From contig WHUX01000126.1 of NCBI GenBank assembly GCA_015179025.1, positions 1 through 64,000 of the forward strand: 64,000 nucleotides of DNA, given 5' to 3'. A model generated the notes under the pieces. The model searched no databases. It was given only the letters and a program-made list of their open reading frames with translations, and was not told the origin of the DNA. This stretch comes from Terfezia claveryi (Eukaryota > Ascomycota > Pezizomycetes > Pezizales > Pezizaceae). Shown piece after piece: positions 1-10,518 of this stretch. The position numbers were made by a program, and so were the translations under genes. Position 1 is the first letter of the stretch, and every line of letters begins with the position of its first letter.

Positions 1-29
1 CCTCTATATATATATTTATAGCTTCTATA
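1..29. repeat. AT-rich minisatellite fragment flanking the copia LTR
   Basis: This short stretch (CCTCTATATATATATTTATA and onward) resembles the ~33-bp minisatellite at 49933-50062, which lies outside the opposite LTR. The shared flank supports the idea that both LTRs belong to one insertion. The window edge limits what can be seen. Confidence 0.4.
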
Positions 30-265
30 TAATGATTATAAAATATTAGCATATAGATATAAATATTGAGGATTAATCTATAGGAGAGATGTATTGCTTG
101 TTTGATCTATATCTTTACCTTAATGAGTTCTAGTAGTCTATATATATATATCTTCTCTATATTCATATATGTTTATCATATACTTTATTATTTACATACC
201 TTTATGTTTACATATTATTGACATACTCATATATTTGCATATGTATTAGAAGAGTATTTTTTATA
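30..265 (-). repeat. Ty1/copia LTR (3' LTR), 236 bp
   Basis: This is the 3' long terminal repeat of a copia element lying on the minus strand. A partner of exactly the same length is at 49697-49932, and I judge the two to be roughly 80-85% identical by eye, mostly with transitions. The start TGTAGGAAATACTC of the partner reads TATAAAAAATACTC here, as expected from G-to-A decay. A purine-rich tract (AGTAGAGGAGGG on the minus strand) sits directly inside it, as a polypurine tract should. Confidence 0.7.
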
Positions 266-1130
266 CCCTCCTCTACTCTGGTAAACTCATTTACCAGTTT
301 TGCCATTTTTTAATAATAACTATGAGTATAATCTTAGTAAAAATATCTGCTAGATTTTTCTTATTAGAAATAGTTATTATGGCTAATTTTTCTACTTGTA
401 CTTGTTGGTATAGATAGTGGTATGAATATTTAATATATCTAATTCATCTTAAATAGTAAGAGGTATGAGTTAGGTTAAAGGTTCCTTTACTATTTATTTT
501 TACTATAGGTTTTAGTAATAATCTAAGTTTATCTAGAAGTTGTTATATCCAAGCTATATTTTTGACTTCTTCATATATAGTAATATATTCTGCTTCAGTA
601 ATTGATAAGGATATTGTATTCTGATAGTGACTATACTATTCTACTGATTGATTACTAAGAGTTATGAGTACTCCTATTTAGAATATTACTTGTTTATCAC
701 AATATAATGTATCTATATATATGATAAGATATAAATCTATAGGTTTGCATAAAATTGGATCTAAATACTTAGTGTACTTAAAATATTGTAAAATATTTAA
801 GACAGCTTTATAAATTGTTATGAAAGGTTTATATGCTCACTATCCTAAAAGATTGATATAGATAGATATCTTAGGTCTTATTATTCTTACAATATAAAGT
901 AGACCTCCTATAAGTACTTAATATTTCTTAGTATCTTTGATATAGTTATTAGATTCACTATATACTTAGTCATTAGAGTTACCATATAGTTCTGGGTTAA
1001 TAGATAAGAAATTTTTATATTGCAGTTCACCTTAGAGGAGGTATTTTAAGGCTATTGTCTTTATAAGTACTTTTTGGGTTATTATAACTTCTGTAATAAG
1101 GGCTTCAGGAGACAAGGCAACTAAGGGGTA
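266..1130 (-). pseudogene. Copia polyprotein remnant: reverse transcriptase C-terminus and RNase H
   Basis: Read on the minus strand with several stops, this keeps the order of a copia pol 3' end: a GGLLYIVRIIRPKISIYINLL segment matching the G-S-L-x-Y...TRPDI...V stretch of copia RT, a YLRY-like ILQYFKYTK segment, and SITEAEYITIYEEVKNIAWI, which matches the S-T-x-E-A-E-Y-x-A RNase H hallmark. No open frame remains. The 5' half of the same kind of element (gag) is at 39479-40056 and 49241-49653, also on the minus strand, so the two may be parts of one insertion. The protein is not functional. Confidence 0.72.
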
Positions 1131-1479
1131 TATCTAGATTGTAGATAAGGAGATTCCATATATAGGAACACTATATATATGATAGGGGGGAAGCTAGAAT
1201 AGTGCAAAAGTAAGAGATAAGAAGTAAAAAACACATAGAAGTGGTTGCCACATATGTCGGAGGGAGGTAACTATACTCTAGAATTGTTCAGAAAGGTGAG
1301 ATAGCATCACAAAGGAATATAGTTTGCCTTTATAGTACCTAACACCTTCAGTGCTACTAATGACAAACTGCTAGTTACTAGTGTACTCCACTATTTCTCT
1401 GTCTCCTCAATGCCAGCTCTTTACAGGCTGCCTGCAGATGCTGGCCTTACATAGTCCTCCTCCTGACCCTGACATTCAA
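1131..1479. other. No gene seen
   Basis: This ~350-bp stretch between the copia remnant and the inverted-repeat arm has no usable frame and no motif I recognise. It includes a transition from AT-rich to more balanced composition near 1240. Confidence 0.4.
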
Positions 1480-2620
1480 GTTCCTGCACATTCATTAGGA
1501 ATAAGCTCTGATGCTATGTCTTGTGAGGTACCGCCCTAGCACCATATTTCCTGAGGTGCTACCGTGATGCATGTCTTTAACATTGACGCCCTGGCATAAC
1601 TACCTAATAGGCAAACCACTGTCCACTTAAAGCATAGAGGTGATAGCAGCTATACATTATAAGAACTATGTACATTTGAATTTCTATATATATAGCTGAG
1701 CTATAGATGCACTTCCAATGAACCATTCTCTCATGCATCCCACTTGAACTCATCCTATGCATATTCCTCCAAAAATCCTAGCAGTTCCCTGATCTAAGCC
1801 ATCTGTAAAGTCATTATTGCTATGCTTTAATCTAATAATATCTATATAGCTATTAACAATAGAACGCTAATATCGCGAGACTGCATATACCTAGAGCTAC
1901 CCAATTGCTAGCTGATATAGATATCCACTACCATGAGCAATGCCTATTACTAGAGCAATTAGCTATACGTTTCCATAAAGTCTGTGGATTTGCTGGCGAG
2001 TTTACATACCTAATTATATCTATGCATAAAGATAGGGAATATCTTGGGAGTATACTTGTAGAGTCCTAAGAGCAATTAGCTATGCCTTCACATATAGTCC
2101 ACTAGTTTTCTGGCGAGTTCCCGTACCTAGCTATACCTGTATTTGTGAATATAGATTGGGGATATATCGGAACTACACTAGCAGAGTCCTAAGAGCAATT
2201 AGCTATATGTTCACATAGAGTCTGCTGTTTTTCTGGCGAGTTCATGAACCTAGCTATACCTTGTACTGGGGGAGTTCCAAGAGCAATTAGACATACATTT
2301 ATATAGAGTCCGCTAGTTTTCTGGTGAGTTTATATACCTAGCTATACCTGTGTCTATATATATAGATTAGAGATATATAGGAACTGCACTGGCAGAGTCC
2401 TAAGAGCAATTAGCCATACATTCATATAGAGTCCGCTGGTTTTCTGGCCAGTTCATATACCTAGCTATACCTGTGTCTGTGCATATAGATTGGGGATATA
2501 TCGGAACTGTACTAGCAAAGTCCTAAAAGCAATTAGCTATATATTCATATAGAGTCCGCTGGTTTTCTAGTGAGTTCACATACCTAGCTAGCTATGTCTC
2601 TGTATATAGATTGTGTAAAG
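1480..2620 (+). repeat. Left arm of a long inverted repeat, with internal tandem units
   Basis: The arm is matched in inverted orientation by 17930-18990: for example ATAACTACCTAATAGG at ~1598 and its inverted counterpart near 18830, and the GCTGAGCTATAGATGCACTT segment near 1698 with its counterpart near 18720. From about 1950 onward both arms contain roughly 125-145 bp tandem units built around GCAATTAGCTATA, GTCCGCTGGTTTTCTGG and CCTAGCTATACCTG. There are about five units in this arm. The arms are now 15 kb apart because of material inserted between them. No coding capacity was found. Confidence 0.65.
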
Positions 2621-2624
2621 TTTT

Positions 2625-3130
2625 GTTAGAGGAACTGGAAGATCAGATTAGATAAAATAAGGATCTTATCTAATCAGATAATCTCAGGCTAGTAATATAT
2701 ACTACAAAGTAGATTACTAATAGTGTATTGTTTATTCTCACTATTAAAGTTATTACCAGTAGCATAAGATTACTATAATTAGTAGGTAAAGTAGTATAGG
2801 AGTACCAAAGGCACTTAGAAGATTAACCGGTGGAACTTTTATATTGATTGTACTCTAACTATGTTCTGAGTTCTAACTATCTGTCCAACTGAAGGGAAAT
2901 TTAGGGAACTATATGTGTTTCTAACAGGGCAGTGCTGGGGCAGTACTGAGGCAGTGCACCATTATCTAACCCTTACATGTGATTGAGATCAACATCATGT
3001 GACCTTCTAAATAGTACTTCCAAATACAATCTAGTACAAAATAGGTTAAGTCTTAACTTTGACTTATACATGTGAAAGCATATGATAGTATATGAAAGCA
3101 TGTGAAAGCATGTGAAATATTAGCAAGGCA
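2625..3130 (-). repeat. LTR-like repeat, probably a solo LTR
   Basis: It begins TGTAAAGTTTTGTTAG on the plus strand immediately after the inverted-repeat arm. On the minus strand it contains a block of CAGTGC/CAGCACTGCC repeats (near 2930-2960) followed by a CCCTTCAGTTGGA segment. The same order occurs in the LTR-like sequence at 62317-62925 (GCACTGCCCCAGCACTGC, then CCCCTCAGTTGGA). The outer boundary near 3130 is uncertain and no target duplication was established. Confidence 0.45.
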
Positions 3131-3239
3131 GATAGCATACAGAGTGTTTTGTGTTTTGAGATGCTTGCTGAGTAAGAAAATATATAAGAAATATATTTGT
3201 GAGGGAGAGGGTTAGTCATAGGGTATGAGTAAGTCACTT

Positions 3240-5445
3240 CCTTACATATAGGAAAATCATGCTTTAGATATATATATATATATATCCAAGAAACTCATGT
3301 TTTGAGACTTATATATATATATGTGAGAAACTCATACTTTTCGAGGCTTCTAGATATATATGTAAGAAACTCATGCTTTTTGAGGCTTCTAGATATATAT
3401 ATGAGAAACTCATACTTTTATGACTTATATATATATATGCAAGAAACTCATATTTTTCAAGGATTCTAGATATATATGTATATGAGAAACTCATACTTTG
3501 ATACTTATATATATATATATGTGAGAAACTTATACTTTTAAGGCTTATTAGTATATATGCAGGAAACTCGTGCTTTGGAGATATATATCTATATATATGA
3601 AAAACTCAGGCTTTTGAGTCTTATTAGTATATATATGGAAAACTCATACTTTGGAGATATATATATATATATATGCGAGAAACTCGTGCTTTTATGACTT
3701 TTATATATATATATGTAAGAAACTTGTGCTTTGGAGATATATATATTTATTTGTGAAAAATTCATGCTTTTCGAGGCTTCTAGATATATATGCGAGAAAC
3801 TTATGCTTTTATGACATATATATATATATATGTGAGAAACTCATGCTTTTAAGGCTTATTAGTTTATATGTGGAAAACTCGTACTTTGGAGATATATATA
3901 TATATATATGCGAGAAACTCGTGCTTTTGTGACTTTTATATATATATATAGGGAACTCATGCTTTGGAGATATATATATTTGTTTGCGAAAAATTCATGC
4001 TTTTCGAGGCTTCTAGATATATATATGAGAAACTTATGCTTTTATGACATATATACATATATATGTGAGAAACTCATGCTTTTGAGGCTTATTAATATAC
4101 ATGCGGATAACTCATGCTTTTGAGATATATATATATATATACAAGAAACTCATGTTTTGAGACTTATATATATATATATGAGAAACTCATACTTTTTGAG
4201 GCTTCTAGATATATATGTGAGAAACTCATGCTTTTTGAGGCTTCTAGATATATATATGAGAAACTCGTACTTTTGTGACTTATATATATATATATAAGAA
4301 ACTCATACTTTTTGAGGATTCTAGATATATATGTATATGAGAAACTCATACTTTGACACTTATATATATATATATGTGAGAAACTTATACTTTTAAGGCT
4401 TATTAGTATATATGCAGGAAACTCGTGCTTTGGAGATATATATCTATATATACTAAAAACTCATACTTTTGAGTCTTATTAGTATATATGTGGAAAACTC
4501 GTACTTTAGAGATATATATATATATATACATGAGAAACTAGTGCTTTTGCGGCTTATTAGTATATATATGGGAAAATCATACTTTGGGGATATATATATA
4601 TATATGCGAGAAACTTATGCTTTTGTAACTTATATATATATACGCAAGAAACTCATGCTTTTAAGATATATATATATATATGCGAGAAACTCATGCTTTG
4701 AGACTTATATATATATATGTGACAAACTCATGCTTTTCAAAGCTTCTAGATATATATTCGAGAAACTCATGCTTTTTGAGGCTTCTAGATATATATATAA
4801 GAAACTCATGCTTTTAGAGGCTTTTAAATATATATGTGAGAAACTCATACTTTTGAGGCTTATTAGTATATATATGGGAAACTCATGCTTTGGAGATATA
4901 TATATATATATCCAAGAAACTCGTGCTTTTGAGGCTTCTAAATATATATGTAAGAAACTCATGCTTTTGAGGCTTATTAGTATATATGCGAGAAACTTGT
5001 GCTTTAGAAACATATATCTATATATATGAGAAACTCATCCTTTTGAGGCTTATTAGTATATATGTGGGAAACTCATGGTTTAGAGATATATATATATATA
5101 TGTGAGAAACTCCTACTTTTGAGGCTTATTAGTATATATGCAGGAAACTCATGCTTTGGAGATATATATATATATATACAAGAAACTTATACTTTGAGAC
5201 TTATATATATACTCATCCCTTTTGAGTCTTCCAGATAAAGCTAAGAATAAGTTTCTTGCATATATATCTAGAAGCCTTAATAAGTATGAGTATATATATA
5301 TCTCTAAAGTATTAGTTTCCCGCATATATACTAATAAGCTTTATAAGTATGAGTTTCTTGCATATATATATATATATATCTCTAAAGCACGAGTTTCCTA
5401 CATATATACTAATAAGCCTCAAAAGCATGAGTTTCTTGTATATAT
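3240..5445. repeat. 2.2-kb AT-rich minisatellite array (GAGAAACTCATGCTTTT units)
   Basis: The array is made of about 30-60 bp degenerate units with the core GAGAAACTCATGCTTTTGAG, joined by GGCTTATTAGTATATATG or GGCTTCTAGATATATATG spacers. Both strands are largely open because TATA runs and the core avoid stops in some frames, so long frames here (for example 4469-5029) are by-products. The same core occurs at 15998-16247, 17230-17620 and 37973-38397. The right edge runs into a GC-rich block at 5446. Confidence 0.85.
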
Positions 5446-5615
5446 ATGTTCTGGTCCATTCCGTGATTCCAGGCTATACTGGTATGGACCGGGCCGTTCC
5501 AGGATTGCCTGGGCCATACCGGTATGGCCCCCTATACCAGTATGGACTGGGCTGTTGCGAGATTGCAAGATTACTCAGGCCATTCCGAGATGGCATAAAT
5601 ATTCATATCTTCTTA
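5446..5615. repeat. GC-rich terminal block with GGTATGGACC palindromes
   Basis: The block starts TGTTCTGGTCCATTCC and holds short palindromes such as CATACCGGTATGGCC. The same block, with the same start and ending near GCCATTCCGAGATGG, occurs inverted at 17135-17245 and, on both sides of another minisatellite, at 15890-16010 and 16240-16345. It therefore looks like the end of a mobile minisatellite-bearing unit. Confidence 0.6.
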
Positions 5616-5939
5616 TATTTCCTTATGCATTTGGCCTAACCAACGTAAATTATTTAATGCTATATTCTTAGATTCATGTCTACTTTAACCTCTACCCTCT
5701 ATGCAGTTACCATCCCATTCCAAACTTCAACTCAAATAGTCTCCCAGCATAGCCGTGCTTGTTCTTGTAGTTCACTTGCACTATATACATTTTGAAATAA
5801 TCTATTTTATTCTCAAGATTATCTAATAAGCCTATCTAATACGCTGCGCCCCAAAACCCCCATCTGTACCAGCCTTCATATCCACTTCCCTAGAATCCTA
5901 GATTCGCCGTCCATATGAGCCTGCAATTCACTGTCCATA
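5616..5939. other. No gene seen
   Basis: This is a 320-bp stretch without a usable frame or recognised repeat, lying between the GC-rich block and the 24-bp tandem repeat. Confidence 0.4.
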
Positions 5940-6300
5940 TTAGCCTAGATATCCGCTAGAATTGAGCAAGCAAATCAGCCTAGAATCGAGTGAGCAAATC
6001 AGCCTAGGATTGAGCAAGCAAATTAGCCTAGAATTGAGCAAGCAAATTAGCCTAGAATCGAGCGAGGAAATCAGCCTAGAATTGAGCAAGGAAATTAGCA
6101 GAAAATTGAGCAAGGATATCACGGAATTGAGCGAGCAAATCAGCGAGAAAATTGACGAGCAAACTAGCATAGAATTGAGCAAGCAAATCAGCCTAGAATT
6201 GAGAGAGGAAATCAGTAGAGAATTGAGCAAGGAAATCACCACTAGCATAGAATCGAGCAAGGAAATCAGCCTAGAATTGAGTGAGCAAATCAGCATATAA
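5940..6300 (+). repeat. 24-bp tandem repeat, open on both strands
   Basis: There are about 13-14 degenerate units of the type AATTGAGCAAGCAAATCAGC plus CTAG. Because the unit is a multiple of three, the plus strand reads as repeated LSKQISLE/LSEEISLE from 5962 to 6300 and the minus strand is also open. The predicted peptide is polar with regularly spaced Leu/Ile and ends in a stop at 6298-6300. I see no promoter, intron or flanking domain, so I treat it as a minisatellite with fortuitous coding capacity. A small repeat protein cannot be ruled out. Confidence 0.55.
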
Positions 6301-6511
6301 GGTAACTGAGGTTGACAATGATGTGGTCACCCTGATTTGGCAATGATTACTACTTGGGCAAAGATCATAGTCGTATTAATGGTTATAGAAAAAAAGGAGT
6401 CTTGATCCATGGAGCAGTCGCTAAGAAAGACACTTATATCAAAAGGCAAAACGAGTTACCCCAGTTCACTATACTTTGAGCGCCATCACACTACTTCTTA
6501 GGTCGCCATAT
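6301..6511. other. No gene seen
   Basis: This is unrecognised sequence between the tandem repeat and the outer end of the fold-back repeat. Confidence 0.35.
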
Positions 6512-6579
6512 AATAACCTTCATTTCGGGTATACCTCTACTAAGTATTTTCTACGATAGGTCATTTTATGTTACCTCCA
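6512..6579 (+). repeat. Outer part of a fold-back repeat arm, separated by the Plavaka insertion
   Basis: ATAATAACCTTCATTTCGGG at 6512 and the next ~50 bp match, inverted, the segment ending near 16543 (CCCGAAATGAAAGTTATTAT). The match then continues on the far side of the Plavaka element at 15751. This makes 6512-6579 plus 15751-16115 one arm and 16115-16543 the other. Confidence 0.65.
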
Positions 6580-7080
6580 CATCAGCAAAAAAAATATTCG
6601 CGTCATGTGTCTTCCTGTGCATCCGACGCACAGGATGCATGGGACAGGAACTTACAATCAGGACGCCAACTATTCGGTGGGCTAGCGTCGGGATGCACTC
6701 GGACGGTGGTCCCACGCCTGGGACGCTGGACTTACCCTTAGCAGGTACACCTGCGCCCTGGACGCAAGGCTTATCTTTGGCGGGTGCCCCTTGCGTCTCG
6801 GACGTAAGGCTAATGCAATATTCCTCCCGACGCATTTGGTTTGTGGACTCACATCCTTGAAGTATTTGTCGATTGTACGTGCATCACCGACGGCATTCTG
6901 AATTGGAGCAGCGTCTATGACGCTGTCGCACTCACTACTTTCGTCCCCAACGAAGTAAGTTTATTGACTACTCTTCCTCAACGTTTGCGCAAATGGGTGC
7001 TCTTCCTCAACTCTGGCCTGCTCCGATCTGACGTCTACAACGCGGGCTCCCCGACATTGTACATCGGCAATGCAAGCGGG
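6580..7080. repeat. Left subterminal region of the Plavaka element (GACGC-rich)
   Basis: After the terminal CATCAGC and A-run, the region holds many copies of GACGC/GCGTC, for example CCGACGCACAGGATGC, GGGACGCTGGAC and CTGGACGCAAGGC. The first ~100 bp are almost the same as the start of the fold-back copy at 63120. CACTA-type transposases bind repeated subterminal motifs, so this is the likely binding zone; that role is inferred. Confidence 0.65.
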
Positions 7081-7289
7081 TGAACCCTGGATCTATTTTA
7101 CTTGAAATTGGAATTATTTCATATTTGAATTCTAGCTTGCTAATCCATGCCTAAAAAAAATCGTATTTATCGAAAAAAAAAATTCACCAAATAAAAAAAT
7201 ATAGCAAAAAAAAAATAGCAAAAGACATAATAAGCCCCAGCACTGCTACCTCATAACTTCCATCATATTCTTCCACTTATCTGTCAAAG

Positions 7290-8872
7290 TTATCTATCTT
7301 CATCGTCGGTCTCGTAATCATCGTCGCATTCTTGAGCTTCCCCATCCAAGATAGTTAGCCTTGTCTGAATGGTTATAAGAGTAGAAAGATGTAAAACTTA
7401 CCAACTGAGGTAGTTTCATCTTCAACCACATTATTCTTGTGCTGAAGTATGTCGGGAATCCATTGTCAGCTGAGGTGTTTTGATTTTGCAAGCTCGGCAA
7501 GTTCTTGAACAAGCTCAGCTTCAAAGACCGAGGTATTGCTGATTCGCAGGGGTTGGTCTGATTCCAGTGAACCGTTTTGCTGTGTGGCGGCCAAACGTGC
7601 GCCTATATCTGCCTTGATTGCAGCCAAGAGGAGCACACGTACTTTCCGGGGGTGGGCATTCCAGATGGCTATAAACTGTTTGTAGGTTGCTATACACGTC
7701 AGAAAGTGTGCTCCCTTCGTCGGGTGAGAAATACTTACTGACGGTTGTATCGTATCTGAAATTCCCTGTACTTGGGGGTTCAACATACACCCTGGTTGTC
7801 CATGCCTTCAGGCAATGATGCATGGCAGAGGTGACTAGGCAGATGAACACTTCATTGATCGAATCAAAAAAGGTATCATCTGAGTTCCCGCGCATTTTCA
7901 TATTTGAGAAATATTTACGGAAGATGATCTCCGTGATTTCGTTAGCACGGAAATGCCTCTGGTGGGCCTGTATAAGTATTAGTCATGTCAGACCTCCAAT
8001 GCCAGAAGGAAGGCTTACCTCTCGGCCATCTTCTCTGCAAATAAACCGATCCTGAAATAACAGGTACTTCACCCGCTCAGCTATCTCGTGTTGAGGTAGG
8101 TGGTTCAAGGCGAAAAGCTCGACAATACTATGTTTACATTCGTAAACAAGGTGTGCTCGAGTTTGCGAATGTATGCTATGCAGCTGTAATAGTTTAGAAT
8201 AGCATCCGACGTCGCAGACAGGGAAAAGTACATACATAGGCATTTGCCGTTTTTATGCGTTTCAGTTTTTCTCTAGTTTCCTCTTGAGCTTTGAGCCAGG
8301 CTACTGATAACAATTGTTGGATTTCCTCCGCATTTAGCATTGGATTTCCGAATAAAGTATAAAAGCGCACATGCTCGGCCGCTCGCGAGGTGAGTTCCTT
8401 GTACTCGTCTGGGATAGCGAAAAACGACCTGGATCGCGGCCTGACGCGAGAGGGCTTGTTGACCGTCAGGTCAATCTGTTGTTCCTGAGGTGTCTCGGAG
8501 TCAAAGTTAAACCCATCACTGGGCAGATTACTCACACTGGACTCACTGTGAGTATGAAGCCGCCTTCTGCTAGCAGGGGGTGCCGGTGGGGAGGACTATG
8601 TACATTGGAGTTAGCTGGACTCATGGATCTAGATGTGAGGTGGTACTTACTTGCAGCCTGGAACTCGAAGTCTGTGAAGGAGCATATTGGATACACAGTT
8701 TTCTCGCGGGGCGTGTCCCATCCGACGCCGCACGTCGTTTTGAGGACAGTGCTATATGAGGAGGCTGAAGAACAGTCTCCTCATCTTCGTCCTCTTCGTC
8801 CTCCGCGTCATATGAAGGAATTATTTGCTGTCGTGTAACACCCTGTGAACTTTCGCACAGGCGTCGTGACAT
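7290..8872 (-). pseudogene. DUF6532-like protein gene carried by the Plavaka element
   Basis: This is a multi-exon gene whose biochemical role is unknown. It starts at ATG 8872 (MSRRLCESSQGVTRQQ), followed by an acidic EDEEDEDEE tract and a basic RRAASDGTRPARK stretch. Introns fitting GT..AG rules are at 8596-8650 (GTAAGT, CTAAC branch), about 8178-8230 (GTATGT..TTACAG) and about 7970-8018 (GTAAGC..ATACAG). The core reads YKELTSRAAEHVRFYTLFGN, then LSVAWLKAQEE, HSIVELFALNHLPQHE and TSAMHHCLKAW, an order I recognise from basidiomycete DUF6532 proteins. A one-base frame change near 7700 separates SDVYSNLQ from YKQFIAIWNAHPRK, so this copy is probably broken. The tail is acidic (DDDYETDDEDR) with its stop at 7290. 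The start codon is preceded by a 3x18 bp repeat. Confidence 0.6.
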
Positions 8873-9361
8873 TATAGAAAGTTGATGTGAATAGGGATGG
8901 GGTTGTGCAGAGTGAACAGAAATGTGCAGAGGGATAGGAATGTGCAGAGGGATGGGAATGTGCAGAGGGATGGGTTGATGACAAGTGGGGGGATATTGAG
9001 GGTGAGGAGAGGACGTGAGGAGTCGGAAATTTGGGCTACAGGGGACAATGAGAGCAGATCCAAATGGTACTTATTAACTTCCGAGTCTGCTTTGCTATCT
9101 TGAAAACAGTTCCATTTATCTAGAAAAACTTCCGACTCAACCAGAATAAAACCCGACTAACCCCAAAAGAGCCCGACTACCTATAAAAATCCTAAGTAAT
9201 TCTAAAAATCCCGAAAACGCTAGAAAATCCATACCAACCAGACTAGAAAACCCCAACTAACACCCAACTAAACAGAATGATACTGACGTCCCCAAACTGT
9301 CTACCTACGTCCAAAGTCATGTAAAAAGATCCTCTTAAGCATTTATCGTCTCTCAATGGTA
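8873..9361. other. Intergenic region in the Plavaka element with an 18-bp tandem repeat
   Basis: At 8921-8974 the unit AATGTGCAGAGGGATGGG is repeated three times, with a weaker copy upstream. It lies just before the start codon of the minus-strand DUF6532-like gene and could be part of its leader or promoter. From 9105 to 9260 there is a C/A-rich stretch with repeated CCGACTAACCC-like words. No gene was seen. Confidence 0.5.
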
Positions 9362-10518
9362 TTAGGCTGTGTTCAACCCGCGAACTTTGCTCACCACCCG
9401 TCGAACGCCCAAGAGTCGGTTCAATCGAGTAGCCCGACGCCCTACGGCTACCACCTGATGTGCCTTGACGAGTTGCGAACCAGAGGTAATTTTTGGCCGT
9501 TTGAGGCATCGAATGTAGCAGTAATCCTCATCATCGGAATCGATGATGCCTGCATTTGGGAAGAGGCACTTGTGCTCCTTCTTGATATCGCTCAGGGTTT
9601 CCTGCTGGCGGTCCACTCTTCCACGGAGTTCATACTTGTGTTGTTCGAAAGTATGGTCTCTTATAGGCATCCGACCCCGACGGACCCCAGCGACATTGCA
9701 TACGTTCATATCAGAATCCTCGGCAAAATCTTTATATTCGTTCCGGGGGATAAACTTCTCAAGTTCAAAGTAAGGATGGGCTCGGGGGGGGTATTGGCTC
9801 TTGGGGGTACAGAATGGAATAACACCATTAGGCGTACCGGGTCACTTTTAGACATTTGGAAAAATGCCTTCACCTCCACGTCAGAATGGAGACCAGTATA
9901 GTCGGCAGGAAAGCTGAGGTTAGGAGGGTTCGGGTCCTTGAGTGCATCCAAAATTTCTCGAACCTTTCTATCGGCAGGAACATGAGCTTTGACCATGTCC
10001 CAAATCCTGTCTAGAGTCTTTGTCTGAATAACCACTAAATTCCTCCTATCCCGTTCATCCCAGATCTACCCATTGATATCCCTATGCTCTCCTATCTCAG
10101 GATCACACACCCAGAATACCACCGCAGTCCCTGCAGCTTCGCCGGCATCGGAGATGTCTTCTTCTTCGTCGGAGTTCTCGTGAGCATATGCCCTCTTTCG
10201 AGCACGCTTGATAGCCAGGTTTTTTGATGTCTCAGAACGTTTCTTTAGGCAATCTTGTAGCAGTGCCTCCAGTGCCTTTTGGTGGGACTCGGACCCACCG
10301 GCCAGTCGATTCCTCATAGAAGTCCTAAATCCAGTTAGGCTGCGAGCAGCAATGATAAGAGCATCTTTCTCATTTTGGCTTGCTGAGGCCTACCTTTGGA
10401 TTGAATGTTGGGCACAATATTCCTTAACAGCATTGTGCCATGATATGTAGTCGGCATCTCGTGTGTCCCACCCCAAGTCGGTCTTCGAGTTCTGAATTAG
10501 GTTCTTAGGAGTAACCAT
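9362..10518 (-). pseudogene. Unknown protein gene of the Plavaka element
   Basis: The product is unrecognised, about 385 aa. The frame runs from ATG 10518 (MVTPKNLIQNSKTDLGW) through a WHNAVKEYCAQH segment, a helical NRLAGGSESHQKALEALLQD segment, a basic patch (KRARKRAYAHE) next to an acidic one (NSDEEEDISD), and an IWDMVKAHVPADRKVREILD stretch. It ends at 9362. Two TAG codons interrupt it, near 10393 and 10075. At a run of eight G (plus strand, 9784-9791) the frame shifts; nine G would join it to the downstream frame that starts EKFIPRNEYKDFAEDSDMN. Mixed charge and position next to the transposase suggest a DNA-binding accessory protein, analogous in role to TnpA of CACTA elements; that is inference only. 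Confidence 0.5.

Noticed and set aside
3309..5029. Several 60-186 codon frames on both strands with repeated Y-I-Y-I-Y and SMSFSHIYLEAS-type peptides
   Set aside because: They come from the AT-rich minisatellite; both strands are open, the peptides only mirror the repeat, and there is no start context or conserved domain.
3240..5445. Regularly spaced repeats resembling a CRISPR array
   Set aside because: Repeats are degenerate, spacers are themselves repeats, no cas genes, and the sequence is eukaryotic.
6566..6860. Frames in the left Plavaka subterminal zone
   Set aside because: They span the transposon border and arise from GACGC repeats.
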